Assembly: GCA_020634795.1 (NCBI GenBank)
Contig: JACKAZ010000003.1
Span: 1-64,000 of the forward strand
Length of the DNA stretch: 64,000 bases
Source of the DNA: Ardenticatenales bacterium
GTDB taxonomy: Bacteria > Chloroflexota > Anaerolineae > Ardenticatenales > Ardenticatenaceae
Reading direction: 5' to 3'
In this document: in pieces, positions 46,251 through 55,603 of the stretch
How positions within the stretch are numbered: position 1 is the first letter of the stretch
Layout: each line of letters opens with the position of its first letter
The notes under the pieces: generated by a model
The model's input: the letters and a program-made list of their open reading frames with translations, nothing else
The model's database searches: none
Told to the model about the DNA's origin: nothing
Translations under genes and position numbers: made by a program

Positions 46251-48848
46251 ATGAGTCAACAGATCACCGAAGAACAAAATCAAGAGCAAGAGGGTCAACG
46301 AAGTACGCCGGAGGCCGCGCCCGCCATCGCTCCGCAGAAAATGGAGCAGAAAGGGGCGACCAGCGACGGTCGCGCCTCGGGCGAGCCGACGCTCCCCACA
46401 CAGTTACCTATCTTACCGCTACGTAACACGGTCGTCTATCCCCAGACCGTTCTGCCGCTGAGTGCCGATCAGGCACGCGCGATTCGCTTGATCGAGGACG
46501 TGAACGAGGGCGACAAGCTGATCGGCCTGGTCACGATGACCGATCCCTCCATCGAAGTGCCCGGCCCCAACGATGTGTACACCATCGGCACGATGGCGCA
46601 GATCCATCGGCTGCTGCGCGTGCCGGATGGCAGCGTCCGCATCATCATCCAAGGCTTGGAGCGCATTCGCATCACCGAATGGCTCGCCGAAGAGCCTTAT
46701 TTGATGGCCGCCGTTGAAGCGCACGAGGAAAGCGCCGAAAGCGATGTCGAGATTGAAGCGCTGAGCCGCAATTTGCTCGATCTGTTTGATCGCTACGTCG
46801 AACTCTCCCCCAACCTGCCCGAAGAGCTGATGTTCGCGGCGAACAATGCCGACGATACGCTCCAACTTGCCTATCTGATTGCGACCCCGATGCGGATGGA
46901 GCTGGAAGAGGCGCAACAGATCTTGGAGGCCAACAGCGTCAGCGAGAAGCTGCGCCAGTTAACGCGGCTCATCAATCAAGAGCTGGAAGTGCTGGAACTC
47001 GGCCTGAAGATTCAGACCGAAGCCCAAGGCGAAATGGAGCGGATGCAGCGCGAATATTACCTGCGCGAGCAGATCAAGGCGATCCGCAAAGAGTTGGGGG
47101 ACAGTGACGAGAGTGAGTTGGTCGAAGATCTGCGCAGCCAGATCCGCGAACGGGGCATGAGTGCCGAAGCTGAGGAGCAGGCGCTGCGCGAATTGGAGCG
47201 GATGGAAAAGATGCCGCCCCAAGCCGCCGAATATTCAGTGATCAAGAGCTACATCGATTGGCTGCTGGAAATTCCATGGCGCGAAACGACAGAAGACAAC
47301 TACGACATCGTCCATGCACGCGAAGTGTTGGACGCTGACCACTACGATCTGGAGGACGTGAAGGATCGGATCATCGAATATCTTGCGGTGCGCAAGTTGG
47401 CCCGCGAACGGGGACTGGATGGACTGCCGCGCGATCAGGTCGAAGGGGAAGCGGCCGCCCCCCAAGAAGCCCATCCGTCGGTGCGACCCGGCAGCGGTGT
47501 GATTCTGGCGCTGGTGGGGCCGCCCGGCGTTGGCAAAACGAGCCTCGGTCGCTCGATTGCCCGCGCCTTGGGACGCAACTTCACGCGGATGAGCTTGGGC
47601 GGGATGCGGGACGAGGCGGAACTGCGCGGCCATCGTCGGACCTACATCGGGGCGATGCCCGGCCGCGTCATGCAAGCGCTGAAGCGCGAAGGGACGCGCA
47701 ACCCCGTCTTCATGCTCGATGAAATCGACAAGCTGGGCCGCGACTTTCGGGGCGATCCGACCTCGGCGCTGCTGGAGGTGCTCGATCCGCAGCAGAACAG
47801 CAGCTTCCGCGACTACTATCTCGACGTCGACTTCGATCTTTCGGCGGTGATGTTTGTCGCCACCGCCAACGAGCTGGAACCCATCCCGCCCCCCTTGCGC
47901 GACCGTATGGAGATCATCCGCCTGGATGGCTATACCGAGGGCGAAAAGCTCCACATCGCACGCGGCTACCTGATCCCTCGCCAACTGGAAGCCAACGCCC
48001 TGCGCGACGATGAGATCACCTTCACCGAGGCGGCGCTCTCCCGCATGATCGAAGATTACACCCGCGAGGCGGGCGTCCGCAATCTGGAGCGGCAGATCGG
48101 CTCGATCATGCGCAAGGTGGCGACGCAGGTGGCACGTGGCGAGGTCCACGAACCGGTCGAGATCAGCGCCGACAACGTGCCAGAATTCCTTGGCAAGCAG
48201 AAATTCTTCGCCGAGGTGCGGGCACGCACGGCGGTGCCGGGGGTGGCCACCGGTCTCGCCGCCACGGCGGTGGGCGGCGATATCCTCTTCATCGAGGCCA
48301 CGCGCATGCGCGGCGAGCAGAAACTGACGATCACCGGCCAACTGGGGGATGTGATGAAGGAATCGGCGACCATCGCCCACTCCTTCGTCCGCTCCAAGCT
48401 GGCACCCCTGGGCATCCCCGCCGACGAATTGACCAGCTACGACATGCATCTGCACGTGCCAGCGGGCGCCACGCCGAAGGATGGCCCCAGCGCGGGCGTG
48501 ACGCTGGTGACGGCGATTGTCTCGCTGCTGACCCACCGTCCGGTCCATTCCAACGTCGGGATGACGGGCGAAGTCACCTTGCGGGGCCGGGTCTTGCCGG
48601 TGGGGGGCATCAAGCAAAAGGTCTTGGCCGCCTACCGCGCGGGCCTCGACACGATCATTCTGCCCCGCCGCAACGAGGCCGATCTCGACGATCTGCCCGC
48701 CGAGGTGCGCGAGGCGATCCGCTTCGTCTTGGTCGATGATGTGGGCGAGGTGTTGAGTCATGCGCTGGCCGACCCCATCGATCCGGCCCGTTACAACGCC
48801 TCGCTCAACGAGGTGGCGCTGCAGCACAGCGACGAGGCCGATGGCTAG
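46251..48848 (+). CDS. lon: ATP-dependent protease Lon
   Basis: ATG 46251 (MSQQITEEQNQEQ) begins an 865-residue LonA protein. Residues 1-45 are a polar extension, then the LonN substrate domain (LPILPLRNTVVYPQTVLPLS), the helical middle with YYLREQIKAIRKELGD, the AAA+ module with Walker A GPPGVGKTS (around 423) and Walker B VFMLDEIDKLG, and the protease domain. The protease domain carries the Ser-Lys dyad S747 (KDGPSAG) and K790 (GGIKQK). It degrades damaged and regulatory proteins in the cytoplasm. The downstream membrane gene overlaps its 3' end by 8 bp. No obvious Shine-Dalgarno or HrcA/CIRCE site is seen upstream. Confidence 0.97.
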   Translation: MSQQITEEQNQEQEGQRSTPEAAPAIAPQKMEQKGATSDGRASGEPTLPTQLPILPLRNTVVYPQTVLPLSADQARAIRLIEDVNEGDKLIGLVTMTDPSIEVPGPNDVYTIGTMAQIHRLLRVPDGSVRIIIQGLERIRITEWLAEEPYLMAAVEAHEESAESDVEIEALSRNLLDLFDRYVELSPNLPEELMFAANNADDTLQLAYLIATPMRMELEEAQQILEANSVSEKLRQLTRLINQELEVLELGLKIQTEAQGEMERMQREYYLREQIKAIRKELGDSDESELVEDLRSQIRERGMSAEAEEQALRELERMEKMPPQAAEYSVIKSYIDWLLEIPWRETTEDNYDIVHAREVLDADHYDLEDVKDRIIEYLAVRKLARERGLDGLPRDQVEGEAAAPQEAHPSVRPGSGVILALVGPPGVGKTSLGRSIARALGRNFTRMSLGGMRDEAELRGHRRTYIGAMPGRVMQALKREGTRNPVFMLDEIDKLGRDFRGDPTSALLEVLDPQQNSSFRDYYLDVDFDLSAVMFVATANELEPIPPPLRDRMEIIRLDGYTEGEKLHIARGYLIPRQLEANALRDDEITFTEAALSRMIEDYTREAGVRNLERQIGSIMRKVATQVARGEVHEPVEISADNVPEFLGKQKFFAEVRARTAVPGVATGLAATAVGGDILFIEATRMRGEQKLTITGQLGDVMKESATIAHSFVRSKLAPLGIPADELTSYDMHLHVPAGATPKDGPSAGVTLVTAIVSLLTHRPVHSNVGMTGEVTLRGRVLPVGGIKQKVLAAYRAGLDTIILPRRNEADLDDLPAEVREAIRFVLVDDVGEVLSHALADPIDPARYNASLNEVALQHSDEADG

Positions 48849-49863
48849 CAAACGTCGTCAGTTGGTCATCGGTACGCTGATCAGCTTGGTCTTGCTGGGC
48901 TGGGTCTTGATGCAAACCGATTGGGCGCTGGTCTGGGCGCGGCTGCGGGAGGCGAACTACCTGCTCCTGGCGGCGGGCGGGGCGGCCATCGGGGTCAGTA
49001 TTGGGATGCGTGCGTGGCGCTGGACGATCATGCTGGAGCCAGAAGCCCCCGCACGGCCCATCGCCACACTCTTCGACGCGGTGAACATCGGCTACTTGGC
49101 CAACAACCTGCTGCCCGCGCGGCTGGGCGACCTTCTGCGTGCCTATTTGGCCAAGGAATGGACGACCGCGTCGGCCCCTTTCGCCCTCTCCACCACGGTG
49201 GTCGAACGGCTCCTCGATACGTTGCTGATCATACTAATGCTCTTGGCCTTGCTCCCCATTTTGCCCGTGCCGGATTGGGCGGTGCGGGGCGGGCTGCTGC
49301 TGGGGGCGGTGGTGACAGGGGTGGCCCTGCTGCTGACCGTCGCTGCCGCCAACCGCACGCGCATCGAGCCGCTGCTGCTGCGGCTGATGCGCCCCCTGCC
49401 GCTGGATCACGCCCGGTGGAGCGACCGGCTGCTCTCGTTGCTGGACGGCTTCGCGCTGGCCCGCCAGCCCCATCGTTTGTTGCGGGTGCTGGCTGTCAGC
49501 ATCGGCGTTTGGGGCTTTGCGGTCGTGGCCTACTGGCTGATCTTTCGTGCCTTCGGCCTCGACCCCCTGGGTCTAACGAGCGCCATCTTCGTGCTGGCGT
49601 TGGGCGCGCTGAGCATGGGTGCGCCCAGCGCCCCCAGCGCGGCCGGAACCTTTGATGCGGCCGCGACTTGGGCCTTAACCTTGCTGGGTGTCGCCGAGAA
49701 TCTGGCCGGCGGCGTCGCCCTAGTAATTCACATTGTCAATTTCATCGTCGTGACCCTGCTGGGCCTCTGGTCCTTGCTTCGACGCGGCCTCTCGCTGTCC
49801 GATCTCGGTGCGATCGGCAAGGACGAGCCGATGTCGACACCGCGCTCGCCCCGCAGCGGTTAG
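48841..49863 (+). CDS. LPG_synthase_TM (YbhN/AglD-like) membrane protein
   Basis: ATG 48841 overlaps the end of lon. The 340-residue protein has 7-8 hydrophobic helices and the family landmarks: IGMRAWRWTIMLEP after helix 2, the NIGYLANNLLPARLGDLLRAYL motif, TTVVERLLDTL, and later LGALSMGAPSAPSAAGTFDAAA. This is the integral-membrane half of lysylphosphatidylglycerol synthase, here without the catalytic domain. Such proteins are thought to flip lipids or assist glycosylation. It heads a run of glycosyltransferase-like membrane genes on the same strand. Confidence 0.88.
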   Translation: MASKRRQLVIGTLISLVLLGWVLMQTDWALVWARLREANYLLLAAGGAAIGVSIGMRAWRWTIMLEPEAPARPIATLFDAVNIGYLANNLLPARLGDLLRAYLAKEWTTASAPFALSTTVVERLLDTLLIILMLLALLPILPVPDWAVRGGLLLGAVVTGVALLLTVAAANRTRIEPLLLRLMRPLPLDHARWSDRLLSLLDGFALARQPHRLLRVLAVSIGVWGFAVVAYWLIFRAFGLDPLGLTSAIFVLALGALSMGAPSAPSAAGTFDAAATWALTLLGVAENLAGGVALVIHIVNFIVVTLLGLWSLLRRGLSLSDLGAIGKDEPMSTPRSPRSG

Positions 49864-49898
49864 CCGCGTGGCACGACGCTCTTCTCTTGGATTTAACG

Positions 49899-51974
49899 AT
49901 GATGTCTAACCACCGTTCCGCCCATCCCCTTGCCGCGCTGCTCATGGCAATCGCCGCCGTGGGGGCAGGGGCGTTGGCCCAATATCTCCGCCTACATGGA
50001 ATTGGCACCACGGAGCAGATCGTCCTGTTGTGGCTGCTCTCGGCCCTCGCCTTCACGGTCGCCTTCCTGATGGTGCCATCAGAGGTGCTCCGCCCCCGGT
50101 TGCCTCTGCCAGCAACTCAGCGCCCGGTGAATTGGCTGTGGCTCCTCCCGTCGCTCGCCTTCGCGCTACTGACGTGGCAGCAAAGTAGTGGCAATCGCTT
50201 TCGGCTGTTGGGGGTGGGCGCATGGCTCCTCTGCCTGCTGACCTTCACGCTGGCAGTGGCGCCGCCCGCCGCACCGCTGGCCCGGCTGCGCCGGTGGTGG
50301 CAAGCCCATCGCGGCGGATGGCGGCTGCGGATCGACTGGGCGACGGTCGCGCTGGCCGCGCTGTTGTTGCTGGCGCTGGCCGTCCGCATCCACCGCTTGG
50401 ATGCGGTGCCGATCGAGGGCAACAGCGATCACTACGAAAAGCTGCTGGATGTCAACGATGTGCTGACCGGTCGCCCCTACGTCTTTTTCGAGCGCAACAC
50501 CGGCCGCGAGCCGATGCAGTTCTATCTGACAGCGGCAATCATCAGGCTCTTCGACACGGGGCTGACCCATTTCAGCCTGAAGCTCAGCAACTTGGTGATG
50601 GGGATGTTGACGGTGGGGGGGGTCTATCTGCTGGGGCGGGAGGTGGGGGGCCGACGGTTGGGGCTGTTCGCTGCCTTTTTTGCGGCGGTATCGTTCTGGG
50701 TGATCGCCCCCAGCCGCGTGGGGCTGCGCTATCCCTTCGCGCCCGCGTGGTCGGCCCTCTCCTTGTGGGGGTTGATGCGTGCCATTCACCGGCAGGATCG
50801 CGGGAGTTGGCTGCTGGCGGGTCTGCTGCTGGGCGCGGGCTTGCACGGTTACACCGCACACCGCATCGTCCCCCTCGCGGCAACGGTCATCGTCCTGCTC
50901 CACGCCCTTTTCGATGACGAGCGACGGCTGCCGTGGCGACAGTGGGCCACTCACTTTGCCATCTACGTGGTGACGGCGTTGATCCTCTTTCTGCCGCTGA
51001 TGCGCTACATGGTGGACAACCCTGAAAGCTTCTGGGGTCGTAGCCTAACGCGCACCACCTCGATGGAGCAGACGGTCGCGGGCAACCCGCTGCTCCTTTT
51101 CGAGGAGACGATGCGGCGCACGTTGGGTCAGTTCCACTGGACGGGGGATGAGGTCTATGTGGCGGCGGTCCGTCAACTCCCTGCGCTGGACGAAGTCAGC
51201 GCGGTGCTGTTGATCGGCGGGCTGCTCTATCTGCTGTTAGTGCTGATGCGCCGTCAAGGCGCGGTCGCGCTCTCTCTGCTGATCGGCACCCTCATTTTGT
51301 TGCTTCCCTCGGCGCTCAACCTCGCCTTCCCGTCGGAAAGCCCCAGTACGGTGCGTTCCGGCTCGGCAGTGCCCTTCATCGCGATGCTGGTGGCGCTGCC
51401 GCTGCCGTGGCTGCTCGATCGGCTACGTGATGGCCTCTCGCAGCGAAAAGCGTTCGTTGCCAGCGGCCTGTTGCTGATCGCGCTTCTCCTGCCGATGAGC
51501 TATTCCAACCTCAACCGTTATTTCGGCCGCTACGCACAGGAATATCAACTTCGCGCGATGAACGTGGACGAAATCGGCGACAATTTGGTGGCGTTCTTGC
51601 CGTACGTGGGCGACGAGGCCCATATTTGGGGTCACCCACTCGCCTACTGGATCGATTTTCGCGGCTTCTCTTTCCGCTTTGGCGACACCACATGGCATAT
51701 CCGCAACGTCATCGAGTCGTTGGAGCAGTTGCTCTCCCGCGTGCCGCGCGACGGACAGCCCTTGCTCTTTATCTTGAAGCAGGACGACCAAGCGGCGATC
51801 GGCCGGCTCCACGCCGAATTTCCAGAGGGTGATCTGATCCTCTATGAGTCGCGGGCGGGCGAGGCGTGGGATTACGCCTTTTTCATTGTTCCACCCAAAG
51901 ATACAATCCACTATCGGCAGCTCCCGCCACCACCCTTCACCGCTGACACCCGCCCCTTTGAACGGGTGCGGTGA
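49899..51974 (+). CDS. GT39-type (PMT/ArnT-like) membrane glycosyltransferase
   Basis: The adjacent ATGs at 49899 and 49902 (MMSNHRSAHPLAALL) start a protein of about 690 residues; the open frame upstream overlaps the preceding gene. It has about 13 helices. After a four-helix N-terminal part comes the GT-C region with an acidic loop (VPIEGNSDHYEKLLDV) and NTGREPMQFYLTAAIIRLF, typical of GT39. The last 150 residues form a soluble domain (NLVAFLPYVGDEAHIWGHPL). It would transfer a sugar from a polyprenyl-phosphate donor on the outer face of the membrane. The acceptor is unknown. Confidence 0.85.
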   Translation: MMSNHRSAHPLAALLMAIAAVGAGALAQYLRLHGIGTTEQIVLLWLLSALAFTVAFLMVPSEVLRPRLPLPATQRPVNWLWLLPSLAFALLTWQQSSGNRFRLLGVGAWLLCLLTFTLAVAPPAAPLARLRRWWQAHRGGWRLRIDWATVALAALLLLALAVRIHRLDAVPIEGNSDHYEKLLDVNDVLTGRPYVFFERNTGREPMQFYLTAAIIRLFDTGLTHFSLKLSNLVMGMLTVGGVYLLGREVGGRRLGLFAAFFAAVSFWVIAPSRVGLRYPFAPAWSALSLWGLMRAIHRQDRGSWLLAGLLLGAGLHGYTAHRIVPLAATVIVLLHALFDDERRLPWRQWATHFAIYVVTALILFLPLMRYMVDNPESFWGRSLTRTTSMEQTVAGNPLLLFEETMRRTLGQFHWTGDEVYVAAVRQLPALDEVSAVLLIGGLLYLLLVLMRRQGAVALSLLIGTLILLLPSALNLAFPSESPSTVRSGSAVPFIAMLVALPLPWLLDRLRDGLSQRKAFVASGLLLIALLLPMSYSNLNRYFGRYAQEYQLRAMNVDEIGDNLVAFLPYVGDEAHIWGHPLAYWIDFRGFSFRFGDTTWHIRNVIESLEQLLSRVPRDGQPLLFILKQDDQAAIGRLHAEFPEGDLILYESRAGEAWDYAFFIVPPKDTIHYRQLPPPPFTADTRPFERVR

Positions 51975-52144
51975 AAGTCGGATTGGCGTTCCCTGGCGTT
52001 GCAATGCAACGGTTGCGCGATGAGCTAACCCGAGCATTCTGGCTTCGACAGGCCCAGCGGCCGCAATCATATACTCACGTAACGGCTCGTACGGGCGGAA
52101 CAATTCCCGTCCCTCCAAACTGACCAACTCGCGCACCCAACGCC

Positions 52145-54394
52145 ATGTCCTCACGTTCGCCCGCTCGACTTGTCACCACCGCCATTGCGCTGCTGCTGGC
52201 GCTCTTTGCGATCTGGTGGCGGCAGCGACAGCCCGAACTGCGCTTTGATGCGCCCGTGCTGTTGCTGGGCGCGCTCTTCTTGCTCTTTGCGGCATGGCGA
52301 TGGCCGGAAGACGGCGCAGCGGACCCTGCCCCCCACCGCGACGCGGACGACGCCGCCCACAACGGCCCACCGCGCCCCGACAACGCAGCGACGTCCACGT
52401 CGCGCGCGGTAGGGGCGACGCAGCTCGCCTTGCCCTGGCACGATGATCCGGCTTTGCAGCACGCTGTGGCGCCCCGGGATCACGAAACCCCCACCGCGCC
52501 GGTCGTGGTAACGCCGTGGGATTCCCCGTTGCCCGCCGCGCCGCAAAGCAGCGAGGGGCCGTGGCTCCGCTTCTCACTCAAGGACGTTCCGGAATGGCGT
52601 ATCGCCGCCTTTTTTGTCAGCTTGCTCTACATCGGTGGCACGCTTTGGTATCTGGCTACGACACCGACGAATGGTACATTCAATTGGGCCATCATCCTCT
52701 GGCTTGGCGCCATCGCCGTTTTTCTGCTTGCTGTCGCACCGCCCATCAAGCGGCCCCGCATTTCGTGGCGCATCTGGTGGGAGATCAACCGCTGGCCCGT
52801 CCTGCTGCTGATCGCCATCTTCGCAGTCGCCCTCTTGCTACGCACGACCCATCTCGAGCTGCTGCCCCACACCCTCGGCGGCGATGAGGCTTCCCAAGGG
52901 TTAGAAGCGGTCAAGGTGATCAACGGGGAGATTCGCAACCCGTTCAGCACCGGCTGGCTGAACGTGCCGACCCTCAGCTTCTTCTACAACAGCCTGTCGA
53001 TTCGGCTGATGGGCGAGACGGTGACCGCGCTACGGTTGCCCTGGGCGATCCTCGGCGCGGTGACGGTGATGCTCGTCTTCTGGCTCGTGACACGGCTACG
53101 GGGCATCATGCTCGGCTTTGTGACGGCGGGCCTGCTGGCGCTCTTTCATTACCACATCCACTTCTCTCGTCTCGGCTCCAACCAGATCGCCGACCCCTTT
53201 TTCATGGTGTTAATGTTGCTTTTCCTCTATCGCGCCCGGGATCGCAACAGCCCGCTCGACTGGGCGCTGGCGGGCGTGGTCACCGGCGTGGCCCAGTTCA
53301 GCTATGCGGGGGCGCGGTTGACGGTGGTGGTCTTGTTCGCGACGATTCTCTTCTTCTTGCTCACCAACCTCAAACGGCGCGCGCTCTTCCGCGACTTGGT
53401 GGGCGGGGCGCTCAACAGCACGGCCGCCTTCCTCATCACGGCGGCGCCGATGATCCAATATGCGATCCGCTTCCCGAACGAATACAACGCGCGCCTCAAT
53501 CAGGTGGGGTTGATCCAGTCGGGGCTGCTCGACAGAATGGCCGCGTCGCCCGCCTTTGGCTCTCGCTGGGCGGTGATCTGGTACCAATTCAAACAGAGCG
53601 CGTTGGCCTTCAACATTTACCCTGATCGCAGCTCGTGGTATGGGTTGAGCCAGCCCTTGATGGACGAGTGGTGGGCACCACTTTTCATGTTGGGCCTCCT
53701 TTACTGCACGGTGCGTGTCCTGATGCCGCGCGTCGATAATCGGCTCTTTCCGATGGTGATCTGGTTTTGGGCGGGGATCCTTTTGGGCGGGGTGTTGACC
53801 GATAGCGCGCCCTCCTCCCAGCGGCTCATCACCCTCGCCGTTCCGGCGACTTTCTTCATCGCGGTGCTGCTGCAGCGTCTCTGGCAATTCATCCTAGACG
53901 CGCTGGATCTACGCAATCGCCGCCTCTTGGCCTCGGCCCTGCTCTTTTCGGTGCTGGCCTTGGGGCTGACAAGCGTCCACGGGTATTTCACCGACTATTC
54001 AGCACTGCGCTGCACGACCGCCCCGACCTGCTACGGCGGCGCCAACGGCGAGATCGCGACCGAAGTGGGCCGCTACCTTGCCGACAGGATGGACAACGAC
54101 GAGCAGGCCGTCATGGTGGGCGCGCCGCAACTCTTTGCGAGTTTTTCGACGATTCCCTACTTGGCCCCCCAGACACGGGCCAACATGCTCGACGCGCCCG
54201 AAGCAGTGCTGACCACACCACCGCCCGCCGACTGGCTGCCGCTCGATCCTGATAAGACACCGCTCTTCATCGTGACCCATCATCGCAGCCCAGAGCTGCC
54301 CCATATCGAAGCGGCCTTCCCGGGGGGCACGGCCACCCCGATCACCGATCGCTACGGGCGACTGCTGGCGACGATCTACGACCCTACGCCATAG
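52145..54394 (+). CDS. GT39-type membrane glycosyltransferase
   Basis: The 749-residue protein begins with two short helices, then a polar, Ala/Pro/Asp-rich cytoplasmic stretch (about 55-145). The GT-C core follows, with the acidic loop TLGGDEASQGLEAVKVINGE and the FHYHIHFSRLGSNQIADPFF segment that follows helix 4 in GT39 proteins. About 12 helices are visible, and the soluble C-terminus carries TCYGGANGEIATEV. It resembles its upstream neighbour in plan but not in close sequence. It is likely a polyprenyl-phosphate-sugar dependent transferase in the cytoplasmic membrane. A 170-bp gap separates it from 49899-51974. Confidence 0.85.
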   Translation: MSSRSPARLVTTAIALLLALFAIWWRQRQPELRFDAPVLLLGALFLLFAAWRWPEDGAADPAPHRDADDAAHNGPPRPDNAATSTSRAVGATQLALPWHDDPALQHAVAPRDHETPTAPVVVTPWDSPLPAAPQSSEGPWLRFSLKDVPEWRIAAFFVSLLYIGGTLWYLATTPTNGTFNWAIILWLGAIAVFLLAVAPPIKRPRISWRIWWEINRWPVLLLIAIFAVALLLRTTHLELLPHTLGGDEASQGLEAVKVINGEIRNPFSTGWLNVPTLSFFYNSLSIRLMGETVTALRLPWAILGAVTVMLVFWLVTRLRGIMLGFVTAGLLALFHYHIHFSRLGSNQIADPFFMVLMLLFLYRARDRNSPLDWALAGVVTGVAQFSYAGARLTVVVLFATILFFLLTNLKRRALFRDLVGGALNSTAAFLITAAPMIQYAIRFPNEYNARLNQVGLIQSGLLDRMAASPAFGSRWAVIWYQFKQSALAFNIYPDRSSWYGLSQPLMDEWWAPLFMLGLLYCTVRVLMPRVDNRLFPMVIWFWAGILLGGVLTDSAPSSQRLITLAVPATFFIAVLLQRLWQFILDALDLRNRRLLASALLFSVLALGLTSVHGYFTDYSALRCTTAPTCYGGANGEIATEVGRYLADRMDNDEQAVMVGAPQLFASFSTIPYLAPQTRANMLDAPEAVLTTPPPADWLPLDPDKTPLFIVTHHRSPELPHIEAAFPGGTATPITDRYGRLLATIYDPTP

Positions 54395-54635
54395 GGCCTC
54401 TATAACCCCGTCGTTTCGCCAGAAGGCCGCCCTGTCCTATACTGTTTCATGCAGTTTTATGGGGTTATGAGTTGAGCGTATGGGCGTGGGGAGTCAAGGC
54501 GATTCCTATCGCCAGGCTGAGCACCCTCATTACCCTGCCCCCTCTCTCACGGTTCCGCTTCGCTGGCGATGAGGGTGGGGTTCAGCGTTGTCGTTTTGTT
54601 TCTCGTTCTCGGCGTTCAATCAGAAAGGTATTTCC

Positions 54636-54857
54636 ATGAGCAATCATGTCTACAAGATCATCGAACTGACCGGCTCCTCGCCCGAATCGTCGGATGCCGC
54701 GATCCGCAACGCGATCCACCGCGCCAGCGAAACGTTGCACAACCTGCGCTGGTTCGAGGTCGTTGATACACGCGGCCATATCGAGGAGGGCGTGATCAAC
54801 CATTGGCAGGTGACGCTGCGGATCGGCTTCACACTCGACGGCACGCTGGACGACTAG
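54636..54857 (+). CDS. dodecin
   Basis: ATG 54636 (MSNHVYKIIELTGSSPESSD) is preceded by AGAAAGG. The 73-residue protein has the dodecin pattern with the flavin-stacking tryptophan W39 in LRWFEVVDTRGHIEEGVINHW and the final VTLRIGFTLD strand. Dodecins assemble into hollow 12-mers that store riboflavin, FMN or FAD. A 60-residue membrane protein gene starts 2 bp after its stop. The 241 bp upstream hold a GAGGGT/ACCCTC inverted repeat (about 54524-54577) and no gene. Confidence 0.95.
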   Translation: MSNHVYKIIELTGSSPESSDAAIRNAIHRASETLHNLRWFEVVDTRGHIEEGVINHWQVTLRIGFTLDGTLDD

Positions 54858-54859
54858 CC

Positions 54860-55042
54860 GTGCTACGCAGCACGCGCCCGCCCGCCGCCCTGCCCGCGCT
54901 GTTGGCGCTGCTGGCCGTCGTCCTGGCCGCGCTGGGGCAACGCTTCTGGTCGGCGCAACCCCCCAGCTTGGCGATGGGTACGGCCCTGTTTTTCGTTGCC
55001 ACCGCGCTGCTTTTGGCCGCGCGCCACATGGCGACTCCTTGA
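54860..55042 (+). CDS. small two-helix membrane protein
   Basis: GTG 54860, 2 bp after the dodecin stop, opens a 60-residue frame with two hydrophobic segments (ALPALLALLAVVLAALG and AMGTALFFVATALLLAA) separated by a short polar loop. There is no clear ribosome binding site of its own, so it would rely on coupling to dodecin. It may be real or a GC-rich chance frame. Confidence 0.45.
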   Translation: MLRSTRPPAALPALLALLAVVLAALGQRFWSAQPPSLAMGTALFFVATALLLAARHMATP

Positions 55043-55111
55043 CAGCCCACGCCCCTCTTGAACATAATCGACCTTTCAGCGCCCCACCCGAGGGCGGAAA
55101 CGAGGAGACGG

Positions 55112-55372
55112 ATGAGTAAGCGAAAACGGCGCACGCCCCGCAAACGGGGCCAAGTTCGCCTCGATTGCCCCCATTGCGGCAAACATATCTTGGTGCAGGA
55201 GCTGGCCCGCTTCCAGAGTACGGTTCCCTGTCCGATCTGTCACATCCCCATCGCCCGCGACTTTGTCGAAGCGGCCAAGCAAGAGTACGAGGAGGCCCAA
55301 GCCGCCGAAGACGCAGGGGTCGCCGAGGCGGAAGCGAGTGCGGACGAAGCGGCAGAGACGGCGGACGAATAA
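55112..55372 (+). CDS. small zinc-ribbon protein
   Basis: ATG 55112 (MSKRKRRTPRKRGQ) follows GAGGAG at good spacing; an upstream in-frame ATG at 55058 lacks one. The 86-residue protein has a basic start, a zinc ribbon CPHC...CPIC (LDCPHCGKHILVQ, TVPCPICHIPIA) and an acidic Ala/Glu tail (about 50-86). It probably binds one zinc ion. No partner or function is evident. Confidence 0.75.
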   Translation: MSKRKRRTPRKRGQVRLDCPHCGKHILVQELARFQSTVPCPICHIPIARDFVEAAKQEYEEAQAAEDAGVAEAEASADEAAETADE

Positions 55373-55603
55373 GTCGGTCTCGACGGCCCGACCCGCCCTA
55401 GCGCGTCGCTACGTTCGCGCCACCCTGTGGGGACGACCCCCGTGGTCGTCCCTGTCCCTGTGATTTCCAGCGAGGCAACACGGCCCCGCTGCACGACACT
55501 CAAATCGCGAAGATCAACGCAAGGCCATGAATAGCCGTGGAAGCCATGGCGTTGCCATGCCCTCTCTATCTCTATCTCTATCTCCACTCTCACCACTCAC
55601 CCT

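Noticed and set aside
49668..49898. N-terminal extension of the first GT39 gene
   Set aside because: It overlaps the preceding membrane-protein gene in another frame and has no membrane-protein character; the double ATG at 49899 is the sensible start.
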